From Bacillus sp. FJAT-29814 (lineage in GTDB: Bacteria > Bacillota > Bacilli > Bacillales > Cytobacillaceae), in contig NZ_LMTJ01000003.1 of assembly GCF_001510715.1 (NCBI RefSeq), forward strand, positions 329,201 to 393,200: a DNA stretch of 64,000 bases, written 5' to 3'. The notes under the pieces are model-generated. The model ran no database searches. It was not told the DNA's origin and was given only the letters and a program-made list of their open reading frames with translations. Numbering within the stretch: position 1 is the stretch's first letter; every line of letters begins with the position of its first letter. The translations under genes and the position numbers were made by a program. This document shows, in pieces, positions 18,187 through 26,837 of this stretch.

Positions 18187-18274
18187 TCAGGCACCGTTCA
18201 CATTACATATATAGGGATTCATTGGTAACTGTCCACCCCAGGCGAACAAATGTCCTCGAACGGTGCCTGACACC
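18187..18274. repeat. GGTGCCTGACACC dispersed palindromic element
   Basis: TCAGGCACCGTT (18187-18198) and AACGGTGCCTGA (18259-18270) are perfect 12-bp inverted arms. The right arm continues into GGTGCCTGACACC (18262-18274), the reverse complement of 6750-6762. The loop includes CTGTCCACCCCAGG, again like the first copy. It lies between the convergent thiW and tgl, so it may also serve as a hairpin in the 3' ends, but it has no T run. Confidence 0.7.
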
Positions 18275-18287
18275 ATTTCTCACTCCA

Positions 18288-19019
18288 TCACCTTAAAAAT
18301 GATAAATAATAGGGTCTGGAGATCATGGTCATGAGGTAGGCTGATATGTTCGCGTTTTCTCTTCGTTTTTTGTTTAGGAAGTCGATGATGGTCTTGGCGT
18401 TTTGGATGCCGACTCCATGACCATAGTATTGGTCGCCGCCAAAATAGACTACGTTTTCGGCACGCCACCACGGTTCCTTTGGGCTGAAGTCAGGATTGTT
18501 GAAATGCAGGACATCTCCGGGCAGGAAGTCGTCCCCATACCTATGAATGACGGGCAGGTCTTCGTCAAATTGCCAGCTTAACAAGTAGAGCCTGTTAAAC
18601 AGCAGGTCAAATCTACTGCTTCCGATAGAGTAGAGTGCAGCAATATAGAAGACAATGGCAATACCTGTTGTACAATCAGTGGCATATAGCTTACCGTTTT
18701 TCAGAATATCCAAAATGGCAGCAGATGGACTGACATTCGGCTTTAACAGGAAACCGCCATTACTTAATCGATCCCAGTATTGCTTATTGCAAAATGCATA
18801 GGCAAACGTTGTAAAATGGAGACCACTTTTATTAAGCTCTCTTGCTGCACGCATTGTATTGGTTCTAAATTCCAGTTCAAACTTTAAATGCTCAACCGTT
18901 AAGTATGCATACACTTCACTGTAGGCGGCCATTTGTTTAACGATGTTTCTTTGTTCGGTATTTTTTATCTCCTTGAATAGTGCCTCGGGTTTGACCGTTT
19001 GATTATTTATTCTTATCAT
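18288..19019 (-). CDS. tgl: Spore-coat protein-glutamine gamma-glutamyltransferase
   Basis: Transglutaminase that cross-links spore coat proteins through glutamyl-lysine bonds. The 243-residue length fits B. subtilis Tgl (245). The catalytic Cys116 lies in YATDCTTGIAIVFYIA; Glu188 (RAENVVYFG) and His201 (GHGVGIQNAKTIIDFLN) occupy the other active-site positions. Strong similarity in the HG(V/L)GI-N-K-IID segment. Starts at an ATG with GGGGGGAGAGTT upstream on the minus strand. Normally under late mother-cell sigma control; I could not identify the promoter. Confidence 0.94.
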   Translation of the reverse strand: MIRINNQTVKPEALFKEIKNTEQRNIVKQMAAYSEVYAYLTVEHLKFELEFRTNTMRAARELNKSGLHFTTFAYAFCNKQYWDRLSNGGFLLKPNVSPSAAILDILKNGKLYATDCTTGIAIVFYIAALYSIGSSRFDLLFNRLYLLSWQFDEDLPVIHRYGDDFLPGDVLHFNNPDFSPKEPWWRAENVVYFGGDQYYGHGVGIQNAKTIIDFLNKKRRENANISAYLMTMISRPYYLSFLR

Positions 19020-19090
19020 AACTCTCCCCCCAATTCTCCTGCTTTCTTAAAAATATGTGAAATAGCAAATATTTATTTATATTGTTTCAA

Positions 19091-19127
19091 AAGAAAAAGC
19101 CAGGGCAAGTGAAGCCCTAGCTTTTTG
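19091..19127 (-). terminator. Terminator for the minus-strand MFS gene
   Basis: AAAGCCAGGGC and GCCCTAGCTTT form a stem with one mismatch that overlaps the last codons of the MFS gene, with a T run on the minus strand side. Confidence 0.7.
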
Positions 19128-20337
19128 CAAATGCCGGTTTGTTGTTCTTCATGAATTTAACGTACATGAGCAGGAACACGAGGGCACTCATGAATCTCAA
19201 CACAGTGCTGATATTAAGAGCTGGAATCATGCCGGTCAATTCGAGCAACCCGATGCCGATCTGCGGAGCGACAAAGGCGACGAAGGATAGGAGAACATTG
19301 TAGGTTGTGATGCAGTACGTTCTTTTTTCCTTCGGTGATTGTTCCAGCAACAAATTAAACAACAGCAACATCGTCCCAGACACGAAGAAGCCCGATGTCA
19401 TGCTGACGAAGGTCAAATAATATAGATTCGTAGATAAGGCGTTAAGGAATGGAGCGGTCGCCATTCCGAGTGCAACCCAAACTAGCATCAACGTATTAGA
19501 CTTTTGATCGGCCCACTTTTTCCAAAGTGGAAACGAAAAGATCTGAACCAATTGGTTAGCCACGGAAAAGATGCTAATCCAAAGAATCGTCGCATGGGCA
19601 TATTTGACATTGTAAATATTGAAAAGCCCCCATGCCATCTGCCAGGTAAAATTAAAGGTTAAAGCTGCGATGAGGAACCATTTATAGCCCTGGTCTTTAA
19701 AAATCGACCAATCCATAGTGGCATTCCTTTGCCCCTTAGCGGCTTTGTGTTGCACTGTTTCTTTATGCTTCATTAAGAAAACTACCTCAAGCAGGCCAAA
19801 AGCAAAAGCCAGGCCAAACAAGATTTGATAGGCAACGGCACTGTTGGACTGATTTTTCATGACAATCCCGATGATGAGCATGGTGATCATCCCAACAATC
19901 GTTAACAGCCGGTTTCGGTCGCTAAAAAAAGCTCCCCTTCGTTCATCGGCAATCATCCCGCTAATCAGCGTTTGCCAGCCGACGTTGGAAATGGTTCCGG
20001 GCACATTCATTAGCGCAACAATAATGAGAAAGGTCCACGCTTGAACCGAAGGTTGCAGGTAAACCACTCCGGCCAGCAGAAAAAACATAAGCCTGCTCCA
20101 TAATACATTCATTGCCACCGTTTTCTTTTGCTCGTCCAGCCGGTTTAAAATAATCGCTGCCGGTATAGTCATAATCAAAGCAACCAAAGGCGGCAGGGAA
20201 CTGATTAAGCCGACCTGATAATTGGTTGCTCCGAGGATGGATATGGCGAAAATCGGATAATAGTTGCTGGCTAAATTCGCTGCTACGGTTGATACCATTC
20301 CATGATAGATGCTGATTTTTTCATTGTAAGTACGCAT
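19117..20337 (-). CDS. MFS transporter
   Basis: A 406-residue protein with about twelve membrane helices. The loop after helix 2 has ILNRLDEQKKTVAMN, a degenerate form of the MFS motif A, and ADERRGAFFSDRNRLL occurs after helix 4. Not similar enough to a known drug pump to name a substrate. It stands alone, divergent from the gene at 20498. Confidence 0.8.
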   Translation of the reverse strand: MRTYNEKISIYHGMVSTVAANLASNYYPIFAISILGATNYQVGLISSLPPLVALIMTIPAAIILNRLDEQKKTVAMNVLWSRLMFFLLAGVVYLQPSVQAWTFLIIVALMNVPGTISNVGWQTLISGMIADERRGAFFSDRNRLLTIVGMITMLIIGIVMKNQSNSAVAYQILFGLAFAFGLLEVVFLMKHKETVQHKAAKGQRNATMDWSIFKDQGYKWFLIAALTFNFTWQMAWGLFNIYNVKYAHATILWISIFSVANQLVQIFSFPLWKKWADQKSNTLMLVWVALGMATAPFLNALSTNLYYLTFVSMTSGFFVSGTMLLLFNLLLEQSPKEKRTYCITTYNVLLSFVAFVAPQIGIGLLELTGMIPALNISTVLRFMSALVFLLMYVKFMKNNKPAFAKS

Positions 20338-20497
20338 GGGCTCACCATTTTCTATTAATATACAAAGCTATTATACAGCCAAATTTCTTCGTTGCACTAA
20401 ATATTTTTTTAAAAATGAAAAACAACGACAAATTCTTTCGATTTCCGGCATTCTATCCGGACATGCTATAATGAAACCACAAAGAAAGTGGAAGGAC

Positions 20498-21331
20498 GTG
20501 AAAAAATTGGCAGCCCAACAATCGCAGCTTCAAAAACAGACACAATACATACCGCCAAAGAGCGACTACGCAACCTTTTTGGATGAGGCCCATTTTAAGG
20601 AGAAATTGAAGGAGTGGGGTCTTCCCATCGCAAAAAAGGAATTTTTGTACAAAGACCGTGGCTTTCAAACGGTTGTATCGATCAAAGGCTATGAAAGCTA
20701 TGGTATCACAGGCGAATACAACACGTTGGTCATTGAATTTGATGACGGCAAGTTGAGCTTAATCCATCCTGCGTATTTAAAAGAAATGCAGTCAGCCAGT
20801 TTTGGCAAGGAAAGCCTCGTGCCGCTTGAAGAAAAAAGCAGCGGTGGGGCAGAAACGCTGGAAGGGGAATCGGTGGATACCGCACCCGCTAAAACGCAAT
20901 CTCCGATGAAAGTGGAACAGGAAGCCGCGAAAGCTGATCCGGCTACACCAAAGGCAGTGAAACCAAAGGAGACAAAACCAAAGAAAGAGAAGGCGCCAAA
21001 GCTGGTGCTTCCGGCGGATAAAGTCCATTTTACCGCCACAGTTAAACAATTTGCCTTAACATATAATCCATTTAATGAAGAAAATGACGAAGTCGTAGTT
21101 CTGGAGAATGTCCAAATTGTTCAGGACGAGCCACTTGAATTGGGCCTTTCCTGGTGCAGCCACAGCAAAACCTTGAAAAAATTCGATCTCGCTCCCGGCA
21201 ACCAGCTTGAGTTTGATGGGAAAGTAGCGGCGAAGAAACTGGCAAAGGGGAAGGACGCAGCGGAAGAATTCATTGTCGATGAACCGGTGTTATACAAAAT
21301 CAATAATCCATCCAAAATTGTAAAAAAATAA
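20498..21331 (+). CDS. Uncharacterised two-domain protein with Lys/Pro linker
   Basis: Not recognised. Likely start GTG 20498 or TTG 20507, after a TATAAT at 20467-20472 that rules out the longer frame. About 277 residues. Residues 1-105 are a compact N-terminal domain (GFQTVVSIKGYESYGITGEYNTLVIEFDDGKLSLIHPAYL). A low-complexity Ala/Pro/Lys/Glu linker of some 70 residues (repeated KPKE/KKEKAPK) follows. A C-terminal beta-rich domain covers HFTATVKQFALTYNPF to the end. No signal peptide or membrane segment, so cytosolic. The basic linker could suggest nucleic-acid contact, but this is speculation. Confidence 0.6.
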   Translation: MKKLAAQQSQLQKQTQYIPPKSDYATFLDEAHFKEKLKEWGLPIAKKEFLYKDRGFQTVVSIKGYESYGITGEYNTLVIEFDDGKLSLIHPAYLKEMQSASFGKESLVPLEEKSSGGAETLEGESVDTAPAKTQSPMKVEQEAAKADPATPKAVKPKETKPKKEKAPKLVLPADKVHFTATVKQFALTYNPFNEENDEVVVLENVQIVQDEPLELGLSWCSHSKTLKKFDLAPGNQLEFDGKVAAKKLAKGKDAAEEFIVDEPVLYKINNPSKIVKK

Positions 21332-21358
21332 AATGGGACTGAAGCCAGTCCCATTTTT
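21329..21358 (+). terminator. Terminator
   Basis: AATGGGACTG/CCAGTCCCATT stem with AAG loop and T run directly after the stop codon at 21331. Confidence 0.9.
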
Positions 21359-21513
21359 TGCTTTTGAAAAGCTAATCTTCCAGGCGGTTCGTTGCGTTCC
21401 ATAAATATAAGGGAAATAGGTTAAGATTCATGTGCATAGGCTTCCACCCATGCCCCATTTGCCAGGGTCACATACACTATTTTGTACCAAGTTTGAGGAG
21501 GAGGAAAAGAGAG

Positions 21514-21924
21514 ATGGATCAACAAGGAAGTTTAGGATTAGGCGGCGCTCCAATGATGGGCATGCCAGGCATGGGAATGGGCATGCCAGGCATGGGAATG
21601 GGCATGCCAGGCATGGGAATGGGCTCACCAGGCATGGGAATGGGCTCACCAGGCATGGGAATGGGCATGCCAGGCATGGGAATGGGCATGCCAGGTATGG
21701 GAATGGGCGGCTATTATCCAGGGCATGAATATGGTCACGGCGGTTTTTATCCTGGTTATGGCCACCACTATGGACACGGAGGCTATTATCCAGGCCATGG
21801 CTACCACCATGGTCACGGCGGCGGCTATTTTCCGGGCATGGGCTACCAACACGGCTACGGCGGCTCCTTTCCGGGGCAAGGTTATCAACCCAGACCTGGA
21901 ACATGCTCAGGTGGCCAAGGTTGA
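21514..21924 (+). CDS. Gly/Met/His-rich repeat protein, possibly spore-coat or surface
   Basis: 136 residues from ATG 21514, which has a GAGGAGGAGG ribosome site; the longer frame is not needed. After MDQQGSLGLGGAP come seven 7-residue repeats of GMPGMGM or GSPGMGM. A Gly/Tyr/His/Pro-rich part with variants of GYYPGHGY and HGHGG follows. No signal peptide or membrane helix. Such low-complexity Gly/Tyr/His proteins occur in Bacillus spore coats and exosporium, which is the likeliest role. The dense Met and His could also bind metal such as copper. No family name can be given. Confidence 0.7.
   Translation: MDQQGSLGLGGAPMMGMPGMGMGMPGMGMGMPGMGMGSPGMGMGSPGMGMGMPGMGMGMPGMGMGGYYPGHEYGHGGFYPGYGHHYGHGGYYPGHGYHHGHGGGYFPGMGYQHGYGGSFPGQGYQPRPGTCSGGQG
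21559..21705 (+). repeat. Seven 21-bp coding repeats
   Basis: Seven tandem copies of GGCATGCCAGGCATGGGAAT plus G, encoding GMPGMGM; copies 4 and 5 have TCA for ATG, giving GSPGMGM. Near-identity of the copies suggests recent slippage or recombination, so copy number may vary among strains. Confidence 0.95.
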
Positions 21925-21956
21925 AAAAGATAATAAAATGAACAGGGTGTTCATGA

Positions 21957-21984
21957 ATAAAAGCGGGAGCAATCCTGCTTTTTT
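21957..21984 (+). terminator. Terminator
   Basis: AAAAGCGGGA-GCAA-TCCTGCTTTT stem-loop followed by T run, after the Gly/Met-rich gene. Confidence 0.8.
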
Positions 21985-22059
21985 AATTTGTTTGCCAAAA
22001 ACGACCCGTAGTAAGATATAATACTATTTTGGATGTTATTATTTTGAGGAGCTAGCATT

Positions 22060-23439
22060 ATGAATCAAACTTTTACACTTATGGAAAAGACGAAACAAAT
22101 TTTCGTTTTGTTAATCCCTATTCTTATTACGCAGCTTGGGATGTTTTCGATGGTGTTTTTCAACACCATCATGTCGGGAAAATATAACTCCTCTGCCTTG
22201 GCCGGTGTCGCGATTGGTTCCTCGATTTGGAGTCCGATTTTCGTGGGATTAAGTGCGATTTTGCTGGCCGTTTCGCCGATTGCCGCCCAATACTTTGGCG
22301 AAAAGAAAAGCCATGAGGTCTCATCTGTCGTCAAGCATGGTGTTTTTCTTTCGGTCATTATTACATTTATCATCCTTGTTATGGGCGTTTTTCTGTTAAA
22401 TCCGATACTGGATAAAATGGCCTTGCCTGCGCAGGTCCAGGAAACGGCCTTCCGATATCTGGTCGGACTTGGTTATGGAATTTTGCCACTATTTTTGTTT
22501 AACGTTTTGAGGTCATTTATCTATGCACTGGGGAAAACTCGAGTGGTGATGGTAATCATGATTTCCACGCTGCCGGTGAATTTTCTGCTGAACTATGTGT
22601 TTATCTTTGGAAAGTGGGGCTTTCCGGAGCTTGGCGGAGCCGGGGCAGGTTATGCAACCTCCATCACATATTGGATCGTTTTGGCTTTGACGATTGTTAT
22701 TGTCAAAACACAGGTGCCGTTCTCAACCTTTCCTGTATTCGCAAATATGACGCAAATATCCTGGCAGAAGTGCAAGGAGATCCTCAAAATTGGCGTGCCG
22801 ATGGGACTTTCTAGTTTCTTTGAGACCAGCATGTTTGCCTGTGTGACGATTTTGATTAGCAAGTTTAACGTGACAACAGTTGCCGCGTATCAATCTGCAC
22901 TAAACATCGTCTCGTTCCTATACATGGTTCCGATCAGTATTTCGATGGCACAGACCGTTTTGGTCGGTTATGAGGTTGGAGCCCGCCGCTATAAAGATGC
23001 GCATGTTTACAGCTGGCTTGGCATCGTCTTGGCCATCGTCATTGCCACTGTGACCGGACTGTTGGTGGTTGCCTTCCGTTACGATGTAGCCGGACTTTAT
23101 TCAAATGAGACGGCAGTCATTAGTTTGACCGCACAATTCTTGATTTTCGCCATGTTCTTCCAAATATCCGATGCGATACAGGCGACAGCCCAGGCGGCAT
23201 TAAGGGGTTACAAAGACGTCAACCTGGCCTTTATTATGACGCTAATCGCCTACTGGCTGATTTGCTTGCCAGCCGGGTATTTATTAGCTCACTTCACCGG
23301 GCTCGGGGCAAGAGGCTACTGGATTGGCCTTACAATCGGCCTGCTCGCCGCAGGCATCGCCTTATCCCTACGGCTCATCTACATCCAAAAGCGGAAATTT
23401 GTCAACGCTGGGATGAAAGAAGTAGGTAGACCTTACTAG
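22060..23439 (+). CDS. MATE-family efflux transporter
   Basis: A 459-residue protein with twelve predicted membrane helices. The family arrangement is visible: an internal repeat of two six-helix bundles, the AGVAIGSSIWSPIFVGLSAI segment in helix 2 and GVPMGLSSFFETSMF at the start of the second half. Probably a sodium- or proton-coupled exporter of cationic compounds. ATG with GAGGAGC upstream; a promoter with TATAAT at 22017-22022 and TTGCCA at 21992-21997 precedes it. Monocistronic. Confidence 0.9.
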   Translation: MNQTFTLMEKTKQIFVLLIPILITQLGMFSMVFFNTIMSGKYNSSALAGVAIGSSIWSPIFVGLSAILLAVSPIAAQYFGEKKSHEVSSVVKHGVFLSVIITFIILVMGVFLLNPILDKMALPAQVQETAFRYLVGLGYGILPLFLFNVLRSFIYALGKTRVVMVIMISTLPVNFLLNYVFIFGKWGFPELGGAGAGYATSITYWIVLALTIVIVKTQVPFSTFPVFANMTQISWQKCKEILKIGVPMGLSSFFETSMFACVTILISKFNVTTVAAYQSALNIVSFLYMVPISISMAQTVLVGYEVGARRYKDAHVYSWLGIVLAIVIATVTGLLVVAFRYDVAGLYSNETAVISLTAQFLIFAMFFQISDAIQATAQAALRGYKDVNLAFIMTLIAYWLICLPAGYLLAHFTGLGARGYWIGLTIGLLAAGIALSLRLIYIQKRKFVNAGMKEVGRPY

Positions 23440-23460
23440 AAAAACTATGAATCTAAAAAA

Positions 23461-23484
23461 GACGCCAATCTATTAACTGGCGTC
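23461..23484. terminator. Bidirectional terminator
   Basis: GACGCCA/TGGCGTC type stem: GACGCC at 23461-23466 and GGCGTC at 23479-23484 with flanking A and T tracts. It lies between the convergent MATE gene and the small minus-strand gene. Confidence 0.85.
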
Positions 23485-23503
23485 TTCATTTTTAATATTA
23501 AAT

Positions 23504-23701
23504 TTAAAAAAGCTTTTTTAATCCTAATAATTTCAACAATGGATTTTGATTTTTATCCGTAATAATTAACTCATTCATAATCAATTTTTCCTGATTATCG
23601 CTAATCCATTTTTTTAATTCGTGCTTGTCTTTGCATTGTGTATAATATGTTTCCCCACCCTTACCAAGAGCATTGACAACATACCTACAAGTGTTCCCCA
23701 T
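23504..23701 (-). CDS. Small hypothetical protein (65 aa)
   Basis: Starts MGNTCRYVVNALGKGGETYY, behind GGTGG on the minus strand; an in-frame upstream ATG lacks a ribosome site. Contains a beta-like N-terminal part and a charged helix (DKHELKKWISDNQEKLIMN). I do not recognise a family. Convergent with the MATE gene and sharing its terminator. Confidence 0.5.
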   Translation of the reverse strand: MGNTCRYVVNALGKGGETYYTQCKDKHELKKWISDNQEKLIMNELIITDKNQNPLLKLLGLKKLF

Positions 23702-24030
23702 AGTGCCCACCTTTATAATGTGTAATGTAACTCTATATTGCATTATAACAGGCTTTTAAAAATAGTCCATCGTTATTTTATATCATATTTCTACATTTTT
23801 TTCATGAAAACGTTTGTATTCTATTAGAATATAAAAAACGTTTAAAAAGACTGGTGGTTTATTTCGTAATTTGCTGGCAACACAGAAAATAGGAATAAAT
23901 ACACCTATAAATTGCCAACTTTTTTCACTTATAGGGCCAAATTGTGTTTGGATACAATAAACAGTGTAATGCCATATTTCGTGGAAGCAACCTTAAGTTA
24001 TTTTTTTGAAAAAAATAGGAAAGGTTGTGG
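23702..24030. other. Intergenic region, AT-rich
   Basis: Divergent upstream region for the genes at 23701 (minus) and 24031 (plus). It contains TATAAT-like sites for both and a cre-like ATGAAAACGTTTGTA near 23804, which has one mismatch to the CcpA consensus. No coding frame or repeat was seen. Confidence 0.4.
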
Positions 24031-25032
24031 ATGGTTATGGGAAAATGCAATGTATATGTAAATGAACATAAGCTGCCCAGATTAAATCAGGGGAGCGATG
24101 GCCTGCATGTAGTTTGCGGATGGATTGTTCCGCATTCTTTAGTTGGGGTTCTTCGGAATTCGCTTGCAAATTCATTTCATGAGCTTAAAGGGAAAAACCA
24201 TTTTCATAATCGAAAAGGAAGAAAGCTCCTCAAGCAATTAATCATTCAAATGCTCGAGATGGGCTGTATTCCGATTACCTCTATCAATGATCAACAATTT
24301 GTTGCTTCCGCCAAATTGGGCCGTTTGCTAAACGACGCTATTAAAACACCAGTGCTACATAAACTGAATGTTGCCGTAAACGAAGAAAACACGGTCCTTT
24401 TCGCCGATATGCTGGTGAAAAAATGTCCAGAAGAGGTACAAGAATTTCTACAGCTTTCCAAAAACCCCGACAAGCAAAAATTGAAGGTTTTATTTAAAAC
24501 GTTTCGTCAAAAACTTTTAAATGAGCGGACTATGTTCGCTCACCTTTTTTCCGAACGAGTGATTAATTTGGACGAATTGGTCACCACATTAAAACAGAAC
24601 AAAGCCCTTCATCCTAAAAAGGCTGCTTCCCTTTCTAAAACACCAATCTTTACCCCGCTTATTTCCTCGCTTGAGACTTTTGGCAGAAAAAATGAGGTCA
24701 AGTTGCATGTCTACGGAAATGAGTCCACTCCGATGATGGACCATTTCAGAACATTTTCTGCCGGCAGCTTAACGCATGTTAAATATCGAGGGATGGTCAA
24801 AGGGGACAAAGAACCGTTAATGAAAATGTCCGAAGTGTTATCGTCATTAATGAACTCGTTGTTTTCTTACGATTACACTGGGGGCGAGGACCGCGATTTG
24901 TCGCTCATCGGCTATTTGGTCATGAAGTATTCAATGAAATACCAAATGCTGATCAATTTGATGGACATGAATAAATTCTCTGTGCATGTGAGGGAATGGC
25001 GACAAACAAACGGGGCACAAATCGTGAATTAA
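24031..25032 (+). CDS. Uncharacterised protein, weakly DUF3800-like
   Basis: 333 residues from ATG 24031 (AGGAAAGG six bases upstream; TTG 24025 and ATG 24037 are alternatives). The first 90 residues (YVNEHKLPRLNQGSDGLHVVCGWIVP, then SFHELKGKNHFH) recall the RNase-H-like DUF3800 family, in which YIDESG and a conserved Lys-rich segment appear. However, the usual Asp/Glu pair is changed to NEH. A second motif, VYGNES, occurs at about residue 230, followed by conserved-looking SYDYTGGEDRDLSLIGYLVMKYS. Possibly a degenerate nuclease; function unknown. Confidence 0.45.
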   Translation: MVMGKCNVYVNEHKLPRLNQGSDGLHVVCGWIVPHSLVGVLRNSLANSFHELKGKNHFHNRKGRKLLKQLIIQMLEMGCIPITSINDQQFVASAKLGRLLNDAIKTPVLHKLNVAVNEENTVLFADMLVKKCPEEVQEFLQLSKNPDKQKLKVLFKTFRQKLLNERTMFAHLFSERVINLDELVTTLKQNKALHPKKAASLSKTPIFTPLISSLETFGRKNEVKLHVYGNESTPMMDHFRTFSAGSLTHVKYRGMVKGDKEPLMKMSEVLSSLMNSLFSYDYTGGEDRDLSLIGYLVMKYSMKYQMLINLMDMNKFSVHVREWRQTNGAQIVN

Positions 25033-25035
25033 GTG

Positions 25036-25076
25036 TAAAAAAGTGTAAAACCAATTATAGGGTTTTACACTTTTTG
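25036..25076. terminator. Bidirectional terminator
   Basis: AAAAAGTGTAAAACC and GGGTTTTACACTTTTT form a long stem (one extra G at the loop side). It serves the plus-strand gene ending at 25032 and the convergent minus-strand gene ending at 25065. Confidence 0.9.
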
Positions 25077-26141
25077 TTTTTTGCGTCTAATAAAAAACCA
25101 TCTGAGAAAAGGGGGGACAGCAAAATAAATGAAAAACAGCCGGAACAGCTGGTAGCCGGTAACCATTGATAAATCGGCATTAATCTCGTGCGCCATGATT
25201 CCCATTTGGTCCATACCGCCGGGTGCTACGCTTAAGAAACCGGTTGATGGCGTGAGCTGATCATACATGACAAGCAAATAGCTTAAACCCAATGAGCCTA
25301 AAATCATCATCATCCCGCTAATCAAAGCAAGGCTGATGATTCGTGATTTATGCTCCAATTTTTCAGGCTTTAATAATAACCCGATATATCCGCCAATCAT
25401 AAATTGCGAGAGGTCCAAAATGGCAGGTGGCAAGGACGGTCCCCGTAGCCCCGCAATGGTCAATATGGCGGTGATTAGGATGGGACCAAGTAAATACGGG
25501 GTTGGTGCTTTTATTTTTTTGGCGATAAAGGCGGAACCCGTACATAGTGCCGCAAAAACAATCAGATTTGGAATCGTACCATGCAATGTGGGACCGGAAA
25601 GGATTGGTGCCTCCTGAATGATGACATCCTGATGAAAAAACGGACCGAAAATTAAAAATGGCACGAAAAAAATAATCATCATCAATCTGGCCACCTGTAG
25701 GAAGGTTACCGTCGTGATATCAATCCCTTTCATTTCCTCGGCAAACGTAATCATTTGCGAAAGCCCACCAGGTATACTGCCAGTTAGCACTGTCGGATAA
25801 TCGACGCCTGTCAGTTTCGAAACCACAACGGCGATGCCTGCGCAAAATACAATCAGTGTTACCGTCATGAGCAGCATCATGGGCAGTTTGGCAATGATTT
25901 GAAATAGGGCGGCTTTTGTAAAAGAGAGCCCAATCGAATAGCCAACGATTATTAACCCGGTATCCCTGACCCAGCTTGGCCAATAAAAGGGGATCTTGGT
26001 GAATCTTGCACCAATGAAAACAGCCGCCATCGGACCGAGCAACCAGGGGATGGGCGTATGGATGCTTTGAAAAATGAGCCCTCCGGTAAGGGCGGCCAGG
26101 AGCGTTACCAAAAATCGTTTTATCATAAATTTAACCTTCAA
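25065..26141 (-). CDS. AbrB-family (AbrB_dup) inner-membrane protein
   Basis: A 358-residue membrane protein with about ten helices and two repeated halves. The repeat is visible as GGLIFQSIHTPIPWLLGPM / KIKAPTPYLLGPILI and TGSIPGGLSQMITFAEE / FLSVAPGGMDQMGIMAHE. This matches the family annotated as AbrB duplication or putative ammonia monooxygenase, membrane proteins of unknown transport function. It is unrelated in mechanism to the DNA-binding AbrB. Divergent from the Rieske gene. Confidence 0.85.
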   Translation of the reverse strand: MKVKFMIKRFLVTLLAALTGGLIFQSIHTPIPWLLGPMAAVFIGARFTKIPFYWPSWVRDTGLIIVGYSIGLSFTKAALFQIIAKLPMMLLMTVTLIVFCAGIAVVVSKLTGVDYPTVLTGSIPGGLSQMITFAEEMKGIDITTVTFLQVARLMMIIFFVPFLIFGPFFHQDVIIQEAPILSGPTLHGTIPNLIVFAALCTGSAFIAKKIKAPTPYLLGPILITAILTIAGLRGPSLPPAILDLSQFMIGGYIGLLLKPEKLEHKSRIISLALISGMMMILGSLGLSYLLVMYDQLTPSTGFLSVAPGGMDQMGIMAHEINADLSMVTGYQLFRLFFIYFAVPPFLRWFFIRRKKQKV

Positions 26142-26264
26142 TCTTAAAAAAGAATAGTAACTTTCTTAATTGTAACATTATGAAACAATTTCCGGACCGT
26201 TACCGTCTATTTCTATATTATGGAAATGTATATTTTTATAGATAGGTAGATTGGGGTGTTTTAA

Positions 26265-26765
26265 TTGGAGAGGAACAATGTAACGAGAAGGCAATTTTTA
26301 ACGTATACACTTACTGGGGTAGGCGGGTTTATGGGGGCTGGTACACTGATGCCGATGCTGCGCTTTGCAATTGACCCCGTGCTGCAGCCAAAAACAGATG
26401 ACGGTATGGTAGCTGTAACGAGGGTTGAAAAGCTGACCAGCAAGCCGCAAAAGTTAGTCTACAAGGTCCACCAACTCGATGGTTGGTACGAGGATGATTT
26501 TCCTTATACGGCCTGGATATATAAGGATAAAAATGACAAGATTGTTGCGTTGTCACCGGTGTGCCAGCACTTGGGTTGCACGGTTAGCTGGTACGACGAA
26601 GGGGACCATGCCAACAAATTCTTTTGTCAGTGCCACGGCGGGTTATATGAAAAGAACGGCAAGAACGTAAAGGGCACACCACCGTTGCGCCCGTTGGACT
26701 TATATGAGTATAAGGTGAAAAATGGAGATCTCTATTTGGGAAGAACGGTTCCGAATAAGGTGTAA
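26265..26765 (+). CDS. Rieske 2Fe-2S protein, QcrA-like, orphan
   Basis: A 166-residue menaquinol:cytochrome c reductase-type iron-sulfur protein. A twin-Arg-like start (VTRRQFLTYTL) precedes a hydrophobic anchor. Cluster ligands are in CQHLGC and CQCHGG, with the GTPPLRPL Pro loop. The TTG start follows GGGGTG. In B. subtilis qcrA is followed by qcrB and qcrC; here the next features are a terminator and repeats, so the cytochrome b and c subunits are missing. It may partner with a complex encoded elsewhere or serve another electron-transfer role. Confidence 0.85.
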   Translation: MERNNVTRRQFLTYTLTGVGGFMGAGTLMPMLRFAIDPVLQPKTDDGMVAVTRVEKLTSKPQKLVYKVHQLDGWYEDDFPYTAWIYKDKNDKIVALSPVCQHLGCTVSWYDEGDHANKFFCQCHGGLYEKNGKNVKGTPPLRPLDLYEYKVKNGDLYLGRTVPNKV

Positions 26766-26772
26766 TCAGGAA

Positions 26773-26808
26773 ATCGAACCTGGCGTGTATTTCGGTTCGA
26801 TTTTTTTC
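26773..26808 (+). terminator. Terminator after Rieske gene
   Basis: ATCGAACC / GGTTCGAT perfect stem with 13-nt loop and T run. Confidence 0.88.
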
Positions 26809-26837
26809 TGTGGAAAAATGGTCCCAGTGGGCCATCT

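Noticed and set aside
21428..21904. Minus-strand and alternative-frame repeat proteins over the Gly/Met-rich gene
   Set aside because: These frames are open only because the 21-bp DNA repeat lacks stops in several frames; only the plus frame from 21514 has a good start.
23804..23818. CcpA (cre) site
   Set aside because: One mismatch to consensus, far from the downstream start, and no carbon-metabolism gene adjacent; too weak to call.
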